64,000 nt of DNA from Epinephelus fuscoguttatus (lineage: Eukaryota > Chordata > Actinopteri > Perciformes > Serranidae), in the NCBI RefSeq assembly GCF_011397635.1, contig NC_064761.1, positions 24,097,643 to 24,161,642 of the forward strand, given 5' to 3'. The position numbers and the translations under genes are program-made. Of this stretch, positions 1 through 11,860 are shown piece after piece (the stretch's first letter is position 1; each line of letters begins with the position of its first letter). The notes beneath the pieces are model-generated. The model was not told the DNA's origin. It saw nothing but the letters and a program-made list of their open reading frames with translations, and searched no databases.

Positions 1-92
1 ACAACAAAAGTTTACCGTTATTGATTGAAATCATTGTCGTACAAACAGGACCTCAGATATGACACTGTACAAACACATATATGCACAACCCT

Positions 93-384
93 GGCACTGT
101 GGTGCAGTGATTAGCATTGTTGCCTCACAGCAAGAGGATTCCTGGGGTGGAGGGTTTGAACCCCAGGGTGCAGAGTTTGTATGCTCTTCCTGTGTCAGTG
201 TGTTTTCTTTGTGTGCTCCAGCTTCCTCCCACAGTCCAAACACATGCAGGTTAATGGGTGACTCTAAACTTGCTGTAGATCTGAATGAAAGCATGAATGG
301 TTGTTTCTTTGTGTCTCAATGATAGTCTGGCGACCTGTCCAGGGTGTGCCCCACCACTCATCCAACGTCAGCTGGGATAGGCTT
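93..384 (+). mobile_element. tRNA-headed SINE-like repeat, family A
   Basis: It begins with a tRNA-like head: an A-box-like TGGTGCAGTGATTAGCA and a B-box-like GGTTTGAACCCC. The body (TTCCTCCCACAGTCCAAACA and CTGGCGACCTGTCCAGGGTG) ends near CAGCTGGGATAGGCT. A second copy lies at 45060-45428 on the minus strand. No protein is encoded. The family name is not asserted. Confidence 0.75.
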
Positions 385-1005
385 CTTACTGTATTTAGTT
401 TTTATACTTTGGTTATTTTTGTGTTTTACATATTTACACTCTTTTCATCTGCACTTTTCCAACTTTGTATTGCAGCTGCTGCACAGTAATTTCCCTCAAG
501 AAAAACCATTTTACATCGTATCTCGTCTTATCTTAGCTTGCTCAGCTCTGATTACCAAAATACCTCTTTTGTGGTCTTTTGTAAATTTTCAATATCTCAC
601 TCTTTAAAAGTTTCACTACTCAATAGTGTAAATTATTTCCTTAAGGTATGATTGATTTTGTTTTGTTGTGAGCAAACAACAATGCATTTCATTTAAAGTT
701 TTGTATATGCTCTTCTGCAAATCCAAGATGCCCCTTCAGGTATGCCTGGCTCTTTAACAATAGACTGTGGTATTAACACAAAAGGTGTTTATCTGAAGTA
801 GACATTAGGTTTCAGCCTTACCTATGGGATTTATCAGCGCAAGGCCAGTTATGTTTGAATAAACTACCTCGCAGGTAGGTCAGATGCAGTGATGTGACAT
901 GATGTTTTGCTTTTTTTAAAAAGTTTTTTTAGCGTCTTTGAACATAAAATCTCGGCTCGGCTTCACAATTTATTAGTAACGCTATTTTCAGTCCTCCTGG
1001 CCTTT
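385..1005. other. No gene seen
   Basis: AT-rich sequence with only short chance ORFs. There is no splice-consistent coding signal and no tRNA-like fold beyond the repeat that ends at 384. Confidence 0.5.
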
Positions 1006-1835
1006 GTCAAGAGTGTTCAACACGAATGAACACACAGAACAAAGTGAAACACACAGGTACAGACAAACAGAAAACAAATCACAAGAACAAGACAAAAGGA
1101 GGGAAATGGAGATGCAGTGGAGCAAACAAGACTAATCCTGTGTCTCAAATCACGTACTTCTGTACTTACACTTAATATTTTCAGTGCACAAGTGCGTTCA
1201 CACTGAGAAGTATGGAAAAATGCAGTGCACTATGAATACCCGGATGGTGCACTCAAAACAGTCAAGAAGTTGAGTGTGGAACTATGGACACTCCTCGCTC
1301 TCAATGGTCGCCATCTTGGCTACGTAGCGGAAGGGGAGGGACTATTTTTTAAACGACCGTGAACGTCGCTACATTGTACAAATATACATTTTTTGCACTA
1401 AGCACCACTATACTGTTGTCGGGTATAAGCCAGCAGTATGTTTATTGGGTTAATTTAGCAGTAATGATTTGGTAGCGCGAACGATAACGCAAATGCTAAT
1501 GCTAGTTTGCTAACTAGCTAATTTGCGGTCGTCGTTTCTGGTGAGTGCACAACAGCCGTGTTTGGTTTGAGACAACACTACCCTGTCGAAATTCACACAC
1601 TACGCCAATAAGTACATAGTACACATAGTATACTACACGGAAGTGTACTAATGGAAGTATGTGATTTGAGACTCACCATAAGGGAAGGTCTAAGAGACAG
1701 GTGTGATAGAGTCACAAAGACAGGAAATAAAACTAGATGTGACACATGAGGAGAGAATCTACAAAGTGAAACAGGAAGCAGATTAAACGTGAAACATAGA
1801 TAACAGAATAAAAACAAACCTAGGATCATTACAGG
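1006..1835. mobile_element. Old dispersed repeat split by a TIR element
   Basis: The flanks 1006-1140 and 1676-1835 match, in order and orientation, parts of the repeat at about 36770-37410 (shared strings such as AAAGTGAAACACACAGGTA and GGAGCAAACAAGACTAAT). The 1142-1672 insert lies between them. The short minus-strand ORF here is matched by one in the 37-kb copy, but both look like chance readings of a purine-rich repeat. Confidence 0.7.
1142..1672. mobile_element. Non-autonomous DNA transposon (MITE) with 19-bp terminal inverted repeats
   Basis: The left end GTCTCAAATCACGTACTTC (1142-1160) is matched by the reverse complement of 1654-1672 with one difference. The interior has no ORF. I could not identify a clear target-site duplication, so the superfamily is open. 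Confidence 0.75.
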
Positions 1836-4800
1836 AGCATTTTTGTAAATAATCTTGGACTAGACTTTATAATGATTATAATAATCTAGACTTTATAGTA
1901 TAAGAAGCCTGATGTTTCTAGGTTTTAACTGTGTTGTTCTTGTTCCTTTGTCCTTAAGTTTGTGGGATATGTGACATACGGTGCAGAGGTTGTTGTCATC
2001 TATTGGGAAACCCACAGCTGATTAACTTGCCCACACCTGTGAAATGGTTGGAGCAGTTTCTATTTAAGCTCAGTGTTGTAAATAATGGTGTTGAACACTC
2101 TTGACGGAGGTCCAGGAGGACGGAAATGTGGAGCCGAGCAAGAGCAGTGTGCAGGATTTTCTGTTCAAAGACTCAAGTGGTATTTTTGATGCACCTGTCC
2201 GATGTGCGAATATCTCTCTTCAATGTTTCTCATTTTATGAAGTGAGATATAAAGCATGATGAATAGTGTTTGTCTTAATATGTATGTTAATGCAGGACGC
2301 CCTCATATAGAGTATAAATTGCAGTATCAAACAGCGATAGCCACAAACCTTAGTCACATGCATCACACCTCTCCATAAAATCTATGCATGTGGGCAGAGA
2401 TTCATCTGTACAGTATTTCGTACCTCATTGCTCCATTTATTGGCCCAGAGGAAACACATTGCACAAGGTCAACAAACTATAGAAGCCTACACATGCTTTG
2501 AAAATGGCCAGCAGCATTTAACAACATTCACAGTGTTGAAAACATTCACCAGTGAAAAACACATTCACATCATTCTCAGTTCAATCATCATTCCCATGTG
2601 TCAGGCAGTTTCAAGACTGAAAATAAGACTCGTTGGGATGTGACATAACGTTACACAGTCAGCATATCAAACGTCTCTCATGTCCTGTTGTGTGAGGATA
2701 CTTCTGATTTGCTTCAGTTTTGGGGACAGGGGATGTTCAAAAATAAAATTGAGGCCAGGGCACATGCGTTGTTAAATGGCTTGAGTCCAGTGGACACTAG
2801 ATTTTTCCCAAATGTATTCCTTGGCTCAGCCGAAGCAGAGTTCAATCAGCAGACACACAGCTTGTCAAACACTCTACAATTCACGTGCATCCTTCATTAA
2901 TTAGGATGAGGATGTATAAATATTTAATAAGAAAACATGCTCCAGTAGCCACAAACTCCCAACACATACTGAAAAATATGTTCACATCCTTTAATGGAAT
3001 CACAACGTTACACCACAAGATGAGAACACTGAGACAAAAATGAATCAAAAGTGCATGTTGAACTGATACACGTCAAGTAGAGGGCAAAGATATAAAGTAC
3101 CGAAAGGACACTTTGATAAGTAGGTAGATCATTCTCTTCTCTTCTCAGCAACATGTTACGTGGGCCTATCTATGACAGATATGTCAAAATATCTCAAGGA
3201 AAATACAAAAGGTTGCAAAATTACAGCGTTCCTCACCTGAACGCAGCGTGGGAGGAACAAAAGCGCTGGCAGAGGAACAGCAGAAAGCATGTGGATAGCC
3301 CTCATCTGAGAATCGTGTCTCAGAGTTCAGAGACATTTTGGTGTGAAGAGTTCTTGTTAAACATTCAAAAGCAGAGGCGTAACATGAAGACGAGATAAAG
3401 ATGATGAACGTCTGATCTGATCAGACATCTGGTACTTATTCCACATTCATTGGCGGAGCCTTGGCTGGTGGGCCAAACCTGTTTCCATATGCGACACCAT
3501 CATGTGCTCACCAGGTTGGTTCTCTCACTGTTAACAATAACTACACCTCAAGTCTGGCTTTGTTCGTGTCTTTGATGGATATCAGACAAGCATATGACTA
3601 CAGCTTTATCTTACTGATGCTTCACTTGGTGACCGATCCAAATGGCTGCAGAGGATCATCATGTACTTTATCAGTGAACTGCTCATGGTATGCAATGTTT
3701 TCACTAGCTGGGCCAGTCTTTGATTTCTTGATACCACAGAGACAAGAAAGGGAAATATCTTATCCAGTTACTTTTTTTAGAGAGGACACCTGCACACTGG
3801 GGAAAACTGCTGATATCCTCATTTCAGTCAATTCTATGAGTGATTATATCCAACACAAGGAGTTTAGAGGAAGATGCTTGTCTGATTTAGCTTGATGGAC
3901 GGCAACACCGGTGTTATATATGTAACAAAGACAGTAAAATTTTTTATCATGGCATGATATTTTTCCCAAAAGTATACTGGATACTGACACATTAGACTGC
4001 ACGATTTCCAATTAACTTAAAAGACATCAAATGATCAAACGTTTTATATCAGAATCTCCTCTTGTCTTGAAATCTCAAGTCATCAAGTGTCTCCTCAGCT
4101 CATGAGGCAATCAGTAAATCACTTCCATGCATTAGTGGCTTGAATAAGAGAAATGGAGCCAGCTGGCAACACCAGATTCTCCCGTCCCTCATAAAGCCTT
4201 TTTCAAATCATTATGTAATTGTGTACTCCCTCCAGAGCTGGAGCAGGACTCTTGTGTGTAATTGCCTGCTGAAGTTGCCTGTACCTTACACAGATGAACA
4301 GCGTCAAAGCACGTGAGCAAACCTAAACAGTATGGACAGTGTGAGATTTGTAGCAGAGGACACATTAAATCCTGACACGCCTCTTAATGAAGCCATCTTC
4401 TATCATCACCTTTTAAGATCACACCTTGCGGATCGATAAACTGGAGTTTGCAGATATTCTGTATCACTGTGTGTCTCCCCTGAGTCTAATGAACATTCAT
4501 ATTTCATAAGAATAAACTGTACTGCAGAACCACAGAGAGCCCTCCCTGTAAAAACACTGTGCCTTTACTGGGTCCATTAAAGAGGCTGGAAATGTGTCAT
4601 GTTTCCTATTTCCAAATAAACAAATTGTCTGCCATTTTCCTTTCCACTGTGGGGGCTGTGGAGCCAGTTAGTTTTAAGGGGATATTCCTTTGCGTAATTC
4701 TTTTTATTAGCTGAAGATCAGGAAGCTTCAAAGTCTCCTGGACAGCAAACTGAGATAATGACATGACGCAGGTTGAAGTGGACGCTGATTGAGTCCATCG

Positions 4801-7134
4801 TAAACCTCTCCATACCCCGCTGCAACTGGCGAGTAAATGTAGTCATTGTTTTAGATGCATGGATTAAACCCCAGATGTTTCTGCTGAAGAACATAATAAC
4901 TGCTGCACAGTGCAAACATATGCTGGGATAACAGCTCCTAATGCAGAGCCACAAGTTCAATTAGTTGAGCATTCATCATAACGAGCGCTGCTTAAGTCGG
5001 TTCGATAGCACTTAGACATTAATGAAACTGATTACTTGTTGAGGAACACATTAGGGTTTACTGCATATTCATATCTGGCAATAGGCTTCGGAATAATCAT
5101 GAATAATGCCATTATGAGCACATTTCCTTTTCCATTCTTGTTTTCGCTCACCAGCCAAGGTTAATCTAAGACAGACTGGCTTCTGAATCAATACGAAGAA
5201 GAAAATGTTCGTCTCTTACATGGCTTTTGCAGACGACAGTTTCCCATACTGTCATTATCACTGAGCTCATGTGTGTTCACACATTTCAAAGGCAAGACCG
5301 GGCAAAGCAGAGTATAGATACGTCTAATCTTGTTGGCTGACGTGCTGAGAAGGCAGAATTGTGTTGGTGTGAGGAACTGTCCCATAAATTGAAGGTTGCC
5401 ATGACAGCAAATGTGTCCATCCTTGAGATTTCTTTGACCGAGATGCCGGACCTCTTCGAATACATTTACAGTGTTACACATGACAGTGTAGCTACAAAAA
5501 AACTTAAAAGATCATATTTACATCACTGTAAAAGGAGACTGCCTGTTGACAGCACTCTCTCGCTTAATGGCATTCAGTCATTTGGCACTAAAAGCAAACC
5601 ACCATTGAAAAGTACCTTTTCATCTGAGACCTCTGGGAAATTTCACTGTACAAGTTAAAAGGAAATGAGCATTTACAGCATCAATGCTGCTGATGAAAAT
5701 AAAAGGGACTGAATACTGAACGACACATTCAGCATGTCTAAAGAAATCAAAAGCGTGAATATGAGCAGCTAAAATACGTATTTAAAACTAAACAGCCCCG
5801 TGTACTGGTGTATCAGTGCTGCTGCTCAACTTTCTTGACCTTCACACTGATGAAATCTTGCCCGGTGTGTGTCAGTCGAACGAGCAGCTTCAAGCTTGCC
5901 AAAAAAGCTTTTTGATCTTTCAGATATTGTGATGTGTGTTTCGGACAGCTTGGACACGACTTCCCCCGTTCCATTATTTTTCTGCTTGTCAGCCCTGCGT
6001 CCAAAGAGCACCCCTCTCTCTACTTATAATGATGTAACCGGACAAAAGGCTGCACAGTTTGCTTTCCCCACAAAGATCTGGCTGGTGAAATGAAGTACGC
6101 TTGCCATTACACAGTGTGTACTTGGCGAGCGAGAGTACCTTTAATCAGATGAAATGGGCAGAGATTGCTCAGTGACACTTTGACAGCGCCGTAACTACAG
6201 TATCAGGCCACCCTGTCATCAATAATCTCATAACGTTGAACACCACGCCGCTCTCTCCCTCTCACACTTCGTTAGTGAGAGGCCTTCAAGATTCTCTGGA
6301 AAGACGATTGCTGAGAAAATAATTGCACAATAATAAACCAGTGCGTTCATATTTAGGAGGGAAAGTGGCAACAAACTAAAAGCTTCACATTTCACAGTCC
6401 TGGCTGCTAGCCGAGGAACAATACACACAATTAAATTCACAACAACTGATACCCAGCAGCAGCTAGCAGCATCAGCATTCAGCGCAGGAACTTCATATTA
6501 CTACAGACACTAATAAATAATTTTACAGTCAACACTTGGCTCCAGTTTAGGATTTGCATTTTTCTTCTAAACGACCACTTTAGTTACATTCGATGTAAGA
6601 TATGGCAATGCTATGTACAATAAATTTACAGTTTCTCTCTTGATTTACAGACATTCACAAGAGCCATTTGTCCTTCAGCTGGCTTATGGCTTCAAGTTGT
6701 TGAAAACAGTGACTCAGTTCAGAAACTAAAAGGAGCATGAGATACATCACTTCCATGTGAGTCCGTTTAGAGTCACCCATATTCAGTTCCTGGGCCTGGG
6801 AGATGTTATCAAACCTGGAAGGTAGAAATGAGGGAGTTCCTGGCGGCCAAGAGGTGACACAGTCATGCATCCACATGCTGGTTAGGTGACTTTGAATGGA
6901 ATGTGTTTTAAGCAAAACAAATGCACCCGGAGCAGACTTGGCTGGTTGTCAGCAGGACTGCAGAGGAGACCACTCTTGCCTCCCACTGCACAGTATCCCT
7001 TTGTCGAGGAAACGGAGCAACGATTAATCCCCATTTTTCTCCTCACGACACATTCAAGAAGAAGGTGTATCCGTTTTTACATCCATCCGATCTGTCCCAG
7101 CCCGAAAGCCACAACACAGAAACTCCTGCTTGAC
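1836..7134. other. Gene-free interval left of ptger3
   Basis: The longest ORF, 3461-3895 (+, 144 codons), has no recognisable domain and no family resemblance that I can name. Section 4190-5160 is free of repeats I recognise and carries several ATTA-type motifs, so it could be conserved non-coding DNA (inference). The ptger3 3' UTR must extend into the right end. No exon of the gene expected beyond ptger3 by human synteny (CTH) was seen. Confidence 0.45.
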
Positions 7135-7461
7135 TTAGCTGCACTGCGGTTTGTGGATGTTGTTGGTCTCTTGGTTCTGCTTGTTAAGAGCATCCAACGC
7201 CGCCTGGGTCTCCTTCTGCTCGTCTATGGAGCAGTTGGACACGGCGTTAGCCATGATGCAGAACTTGCGGAAGAGGATCTCCCTGAGGAGCAAATACACC
7301 CATGGGTCCAGGATCTGGTTGAGGGAGGCCAAGCGGATCGCTGTCAGGAAAAAGTTACAGTCCAGCTGGATGTCCCGGTTAGTGGTGTGATTGGAGGCGA
7401 TGACTGTTGAGTTGCACTCGTGGGAGGACACCTGGTTGGAGATCATCCTCAGCATCAGCAC
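7135..7461 (-). CDS. ptger3: ptger3 coding exon 2 (loop 3, TM7, cytoplasmic tail)
   Basis: It opens with GTG (Val) directly after the acceptor. It encodes extracellular loop 3, TM7 with R354 and DPWVY, the FRKFC juxtamembrane segment, and a 40-residue Ser/Gln/Asn-rich tail ending KPQCS-stop. No splice site is needed between FRKFC and the tail. Confidence 0.92.
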   Translation of the reverse strand: MLMLRMISNQVSSHECNSTVIASNHTTNRDIQLDCNFFLTAIRLASLNQILDPWVYLLLREILFRKFCIMANAVSNCSIDEQKETQAALDALNKQNQETNNIHKPQCS

Positions 7462-7970
7462 CTGAGGATGTAGAAGAACAACATGTTTAAACCAACAGAG
7501 GATAATGAGGACAAATTATGCTCTGTAGGTAAATGTACCAGCCCGTTAGAGGTCTACACACACACGAGAGATAAAAGCTTTTTAACATTTAATATTTAAC
7601 GTGACTGACACTGATCACAAACCACCAGGAGAAAAACATGATGCCCACACTGTAGGTTCCTCACTCCCTGCTGTCACTGCTACTACAGCCCTGTGGCTTC
7701 TATTAATAACCTTGGTGGGACGGTTAAATGTGTGCCTGACAATGCATGACCTCATAGCACACTGAGCAGACCCCCCAAACAGTGCTCGACTAAGTGGATT
7801 GCTCCTTAATGGGAAATAGCAGCAGCATTTCAAAGGAATCATACGTGACAGCATTTATCTGAGCGGCGAGAGTATGGTTTGTGTTTGTGTGCGTGCAGGG
7901 CAGAGAGAAGGAAATTAGAGTTAAAGAGGGTGATTGATTGAATGAGTGATTGAGGTAAACAGAAAAGTGC

Positions 7971-8005
<35 letters not shown>

Positions 8006-9213
8006 CATCTGCTATTGCTTCCTTCCACTGTCCTGCCATCAGGAGATGAAGCCTCTCTAGAGATACAAAGATCTGCAGCTGTTTGTGACAGGTGACTGAC
8101 AATAAACCCTCATTAAACTGTGAACTAGGACACTTAATCATGTTAGAATGAGGCCCTTAATTGTATGAGCAAACAATAAAACGTTATTAGAAAATATTTC
8201 AAGTGTTTCATGTTGCCATAGGGACCATTGGTTGTATGCTGTAAGGAGTGTATAGGCTGCAGCCGCCTATAAAAACATACCAGCAGAGGAGACCAGCATA
8301 TAAGCAGGACGCACATAATCCCTAACAGCTGAATGACCGTCTCCGTGGTGAGCCGTTCCCACTGCTTTGAAGACTGAGACGTGCCAGACTTTGTTTTACA
8401 GCGGATAATTAAGCCCCGGATCGTCACCACATTGCAGGAAAGTGTTACAAGCAGAGAGAAAATCCCAAGCACAGCGAAAGTGATGGCGAAAAACATATTG
8501 CCCGGGACTTCCCTGTCCCCAGTGCTGATAAAGCACCAAGTGCCGGGCCACTGGCGTGTGTACTCCCCGACCCCTGCGATAGGCAGCAGCGCAAACAGCA
8601 ACACCAGACACCATATGACAGCCAGAGTCTGCTTGGTCACACTTGTCTTCATGTGATTGGAGTACCAGTGGGGATTCGTTATCGCCGTGGCCCTTTCAAT
8701 TGCCATGGCGCTGGCCAAGAAGAGAGAGCAAAGGCCAAACGTTGTCATGCACACACCGAAAAAAGCGCACAGTTTCCCCGATGAGTCGATACGCTCCCAT
8801 TTCAGGCCAGCTCTGTAAACTGATATCACTATTGGACTCGTCAAAAGCTGTCCAAACAGGTCGGTTAGCGCCAGCGATCCGATGCAAAGCAAGAAAGACT
8901 TTTTCCTTTTGTTTTCCTTCTTTTTGTAAGAGATATAGACCAGAATCAGAGCTAGTGAGTTGCCCACCATGCCAGTGATCATCATTGTGATGGGGAAACC
9001 AACTGATACAGATCCACAACTGGAATTTTTGGTGACATTGCCTTCGCGCCATGGCTTGGAGACGTTGAGGTCCAGCATCGTTCCAAGTGTGGTTTGCAAG
9101 TCCTCTACAGAATCACAGCCGTCCCTACGCATCATTTCGGAGAGGACAACCCCATGTGAAGCGGATAACCCATTTCTGTCAGCGGAATCCTCCTGAGCTC
9201 CAAACTGCTCCAA
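7135..9213 (-). CDS. ptger3: Prostaglandin E2 receptor EP3 subtype (GPCR), two coding exons
   Basis: Exon 1 is 9213-8281 (311 codons, phase 0, donor CTG|GTATGT). Exon 2 is 7461-7135 (108 codons plus stop, acceptor CTCAG|GTG). Together they encode 419 aa. Seen: an extracellular N-terminus with sequons at N50, N59 and N63; seven hydrophobic segments starting near residue 71; Asp118 in TM2; ERA (173-175) in place of DRY, as usual in prostanoid receptors; [11 protein letters not shown] (221-231) in loop 2; a C149-C227 disulfide pair; Arg354 in TM7, the conserved ligand-carboxylate contact; and DPWVY (363-367). Family knowledge: EP3 binds PGE2 at the plasma membrane and mainly couples to Gi, lowering cAMP. 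The intron lies at the end of TM6, the usual prostanoid-receptor site. The first ATG is used; in-frame Met27, Met28 and Met46 are alternatives. The tail ANAVSNCS matches a mammalian EP3 isoform tail. No AATAAA is seen close downstream, so the 3' UTR end is unknown. Confidence 0.95.
7972..8004. repeat. (GT)n microsatellite in the ptger3 intron
   Basis: An uninterrupted GT/TG run of about 33 bases inside the 819-bp intron (7462-8280). It is likely length-polymorphic. I see no coding content in the intron. Confidence 0.95.
8281..9213 (-). CDS. ptger3: ptger3 coding exon 1 (N-terminus to TM6)
   Basis: This exon carries the extracellular tail and TM1-TM6, ending ...CWSPLL. Reading past the donor gives a short unrelated tail (VCFYRRL...), so the GT at 8280-8279 is a real exon boundary. 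The next receptor residues (VLMLRM) follow a CAG acceptor at 7462. Confidence 0.93.
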
Positions 9214-9801
9214 CTGAATGCGGTGCGTAAAAGCGAGTCGGCTCCTTTACGCGCTGGAGGCGGGACTACCCGGGAGAGCGCCCAGAGGAGGTAAAAACAG
9301 CAGGCACATGGCTTTGAATACTTGACTGAATTACAACCCCTACTTTTGGAAATCTTGTGGGATATCTGTGCGATGTTGATCTCGGTTCATTAACTTTTTA
9401 CTTCGTAGAGAGCGCGACACTTGAGCTGAGTGTAAACAGTATCGCACAGGCACCTGCTTTGGACCTGCACGACTCATATTGTCAATGATTGTCATCACAT
9501 CACGGTGAAGTGAGCACACGGGCGGACTCATCTGATGAGATAGGGGAATAAACAAACCTGCTCTGCGTCTCTTAGGAACAGAGGGCACAGAAACATTGTC
9601 CTTGAGCATCTGTAAATGGAGTTTACTGATAGGATTAAAAGATGTGGGCTATTAAATCATTAGGCTGCGTCCGATTGGTGGTTATTATGAGGAAATTCAC
9701 TTTAAGGACATTAGGTATGCATCATTTCTCGTAAAAATATCTGCGCCATTAATGAATTTAGAGTCGAAAAATTGCCATACTATATAAATATTATCTATCA
9801 G
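9214..9801 (-). promoter_or_regulatory. Presumed 5' UTR and promoter of ptger3
   Basis: This lies directly upstream of the first ATG and before the first repeat at 9802. The part nearest the ATG has several CpG dinucleotides. I see no convincing TATA box or initiator, so the transcription start is not placed. A non-coding first exon further upstream is possible. Confidence 0.35.
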
Positions 9802-10134
9802 CAGTGTTGGGAAGCGGAGGTTACAGACTGCTTACCCTGTAAAAATGTATAATGTAACTGTTTTAATGACTTAATCAAATTATGGACTCATTACATGATT
9901 CCTGTTTGATTACTTATATAACAAGTGTTTTAAACTGGGCAATAAAGGGCAATGAAAATTAGGTATTAAAAGCTGCACAAGTTACATGTAACATTTTACA
10001 TGTATTCGTATATAAACTTTGTAATCATCATTTTGATTCCTAACTGTAGTTTAATCACATACCTTCTCAGCTACTGTAGCTGATTACATTAATTTTGTAC
10101 TTTAATTACAGGTAACTAGTTACTCCCTAACACT
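9802..10134. mobile_element. hAT-like non-autonomous element A
   Basis: The left end is CAGTGTTGGGAAG; the right end, read on the other strand, is AGTGTTAGGGAGTAACTAGTTAC. The interior repeats the TGTAATTA/GTAACT style typical of a common fish hAT-derived repeat. No 8-bp target duplication could be confirmed, and no ORF is present. Confidence 0.6.
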
Positions 10135-11062
10135 ACCTAAAGGCTACACAGACACGTGTAGCGTAGTGTTGTCCCTTCCCTTGCAGTTTCACTGAGTCAG
10201 CACCTTACAGTAGTGCCAACCTGTGTAAAATTGTCCAAAACTTTGCAGTGAAACAAAAAATGTTGCCCAGTTTGAATGCAGCCCGTGACATGTTATATCT
10301 GTCTCTGAAAGTAAAAGCTGGTTGGGACAGTATTATTAATTTATGACTCTTGTTCTGACTAATTTCACACACTATTAAGCGCACCAGTGCGCTCATCCTC
10401 TCCTGTCAGTAAACCAGGGTGGCAACAAGTGCCACCTGTTGACCAAACTGAAAACAGCACCAAGTGTCAGGCCTACAGTTCAGTATTAGATCACTCAGTG
10501 CTCAGTCTTTAATAATTATCTAGAGGTGGAGACTGATTGAAAATTATAAAGACTAGAATGTAAATAAATATCCCTGGTGAGGTAAGTGGGTCTCCACATG
10601 AGAAAATGGCTGCTACTTCTTTGTTTCAAAGACAGTCATTACAATATAATCAGTGATGGGAGTAAATAGTTACATGTAATTAAATTGTAATGAGGAAAAA
10701 ATATGTAATTGGTTACTAATCACAATGCTGATGATTACAAAGGGGTTACATCTAAATGATATTTTTAATTTTAAAAAAAGTTAATATGTTTAATATAAAT
10801 TTCACTTTGTTGATGTGCATCTTCACAGCAGTAAGGAATATCTTCTTTTGACAGCCAATTCAGGATGTCAACAGATAACCAAGTTAAATTTAAGACTCTT
10901 TATGAACTTTGTGATACTACCTTATATGAAATTTAAGACCAAACCTGTAATGGAAATACACATTGTGTATATACATGTATGTGTGTGTGACATACTCTTT
11001 CAGAGTAAACAGTCAGTTCAAAATCAAAAAAATAAATGTTTTTTTTTCCCACTGACAATTTT

Positions 11063-11241
11063 ATTTATTTTTTTTAAAAATTTTTGGCCTTTAATTGATA
11101 GGACAGACAAGTGTGAAGGGGGGAGAGAGAGACGAAGTGACATGCAGCAAAGGGCCACAGGCTGGAGTTGAGCCCGGGCCCCTGCAGCAACAGCCTTGTA
11201 CACGGGGCGCCTGCTCTACCACTAAGCCACCGGTGCCCCTT
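11063..11241 (-). mobile_element. tRNA-derived SINE, family S1, with 13-bp target duplication
   Basis: On the minus strand it starts with a tRNA-like head: A box TGGCTTAGTGGTAGAGC and a B-box-like GGCTCAACTCC. The body is CCTTTGCTGCATGTCAC and the end is A/T-rich. It is flanked by perfect direct repeats CACTGACAATTTT at 11050-11062 and 11242-11254. Other copies are at 48502, 61949 and 63482, with a fragment at 11441. Confidence 0.88.
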
Positions 11242-11440
11242 CACTGACAATTTTCATGTGTTAAGTCACTCAAATTTAATTTTAATTTGATTGTTTTTTG
11301 GTGGGTTGAGGCTGGTGCTGTATCCCCTCGTTTCAATCTCTATTACCCTGTTTGTATTATCTTTGTTGATTAAGATTGAATGTCTCTTTTTTCAAAATAA
11401 ATAAATAAATAAATAAAATTTCATATATATATATATATGG

Positions 11441-11527
11441 GCATTTTAGCCTTTAATCGACAGGACAGACAAGTGTGAGGGGGGAAGGGGGGGCATGCAG
11501 AATGTGGCCAAGGGCTGGAGTTGAGTT
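11441..11527 (-). mobile_element. Fragment of SINE family S1
   Basis: It matches the 3' half of S1 (GCCTTTAATCGACAGGACAG, the purine run, and a degraded CATGCAG...GGCCAAGGGCTGGAGTTGAG). The tRNA-like head is missing. Confidence 0.7.
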
Positions 11528-11860
11528 TAATGTAAAAAGAAAACAATCTCATCACTGTCATAAATGCTACTTATCATTGCCATCCTTCTGTCCAATGATT
11601 AAAACACTCACCGGGTCTGTCAGGATGGACCATAAATATTTAAGACCCATCGCATCTGAATTTAAGACAATTTAAGACTTTTTAAGGCCTTTTTTGGACA
11701 TTTTAATACTTTTTAGGGACCTGTAGACACCCTGCTATTTCAGCTTTATTGCTCAGTTTAAAACATTTATAAGCAATCAAATGTACCAAGTTACATGACT
11801 AATTATATTTTAGCAGGGTAACTAATATATTACATTTCAAAAGTAATCTTCCCAACACTG

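Larger units (their letters stand above)
10651..11860. mobile_element. hAT-like non-autonomous element B containing SINE insertions
   Basis: The left end CAGTGATGGGAGTAA resembles the reverse complement of the right end (CAGTGTTGGGAAGATTAC). Element A nearby has the same type of ends. A complete SINE (11063-11241) and a SINE fragment (11441-11527) lie inside, plus short (AAAT)n and (AT)n runs near 11395-11435. Confidence 0.6.

Noticed and set aside
3461..3895. 144-codon open frame on the plus strand
   Set aside because: No recognisable domain, no convincing splice context and no resemblance to a family I can name. One open frame of this length is not surprising in 64 kb. Protein search or expression data would be needed to revive it.
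6886..7410. 174-codon plus-strand open frame
   Set aside because: Antisense to ptger3 exon 2 and its 3' UTR. It has no independent features.
8381..9196. Plus-strand and alternative minus-strand frames across ptger3 exon 1
   Set aside because: Shadows of the receptor reading frame; none contains a recognisable domain.
11063..11241. Possible functional tRNA gene
   Set aside because: The A and B boxes are present, but the fold is imperfect, the sequence continues into a SINE body with target duplications, and the same unit recurs four more times.
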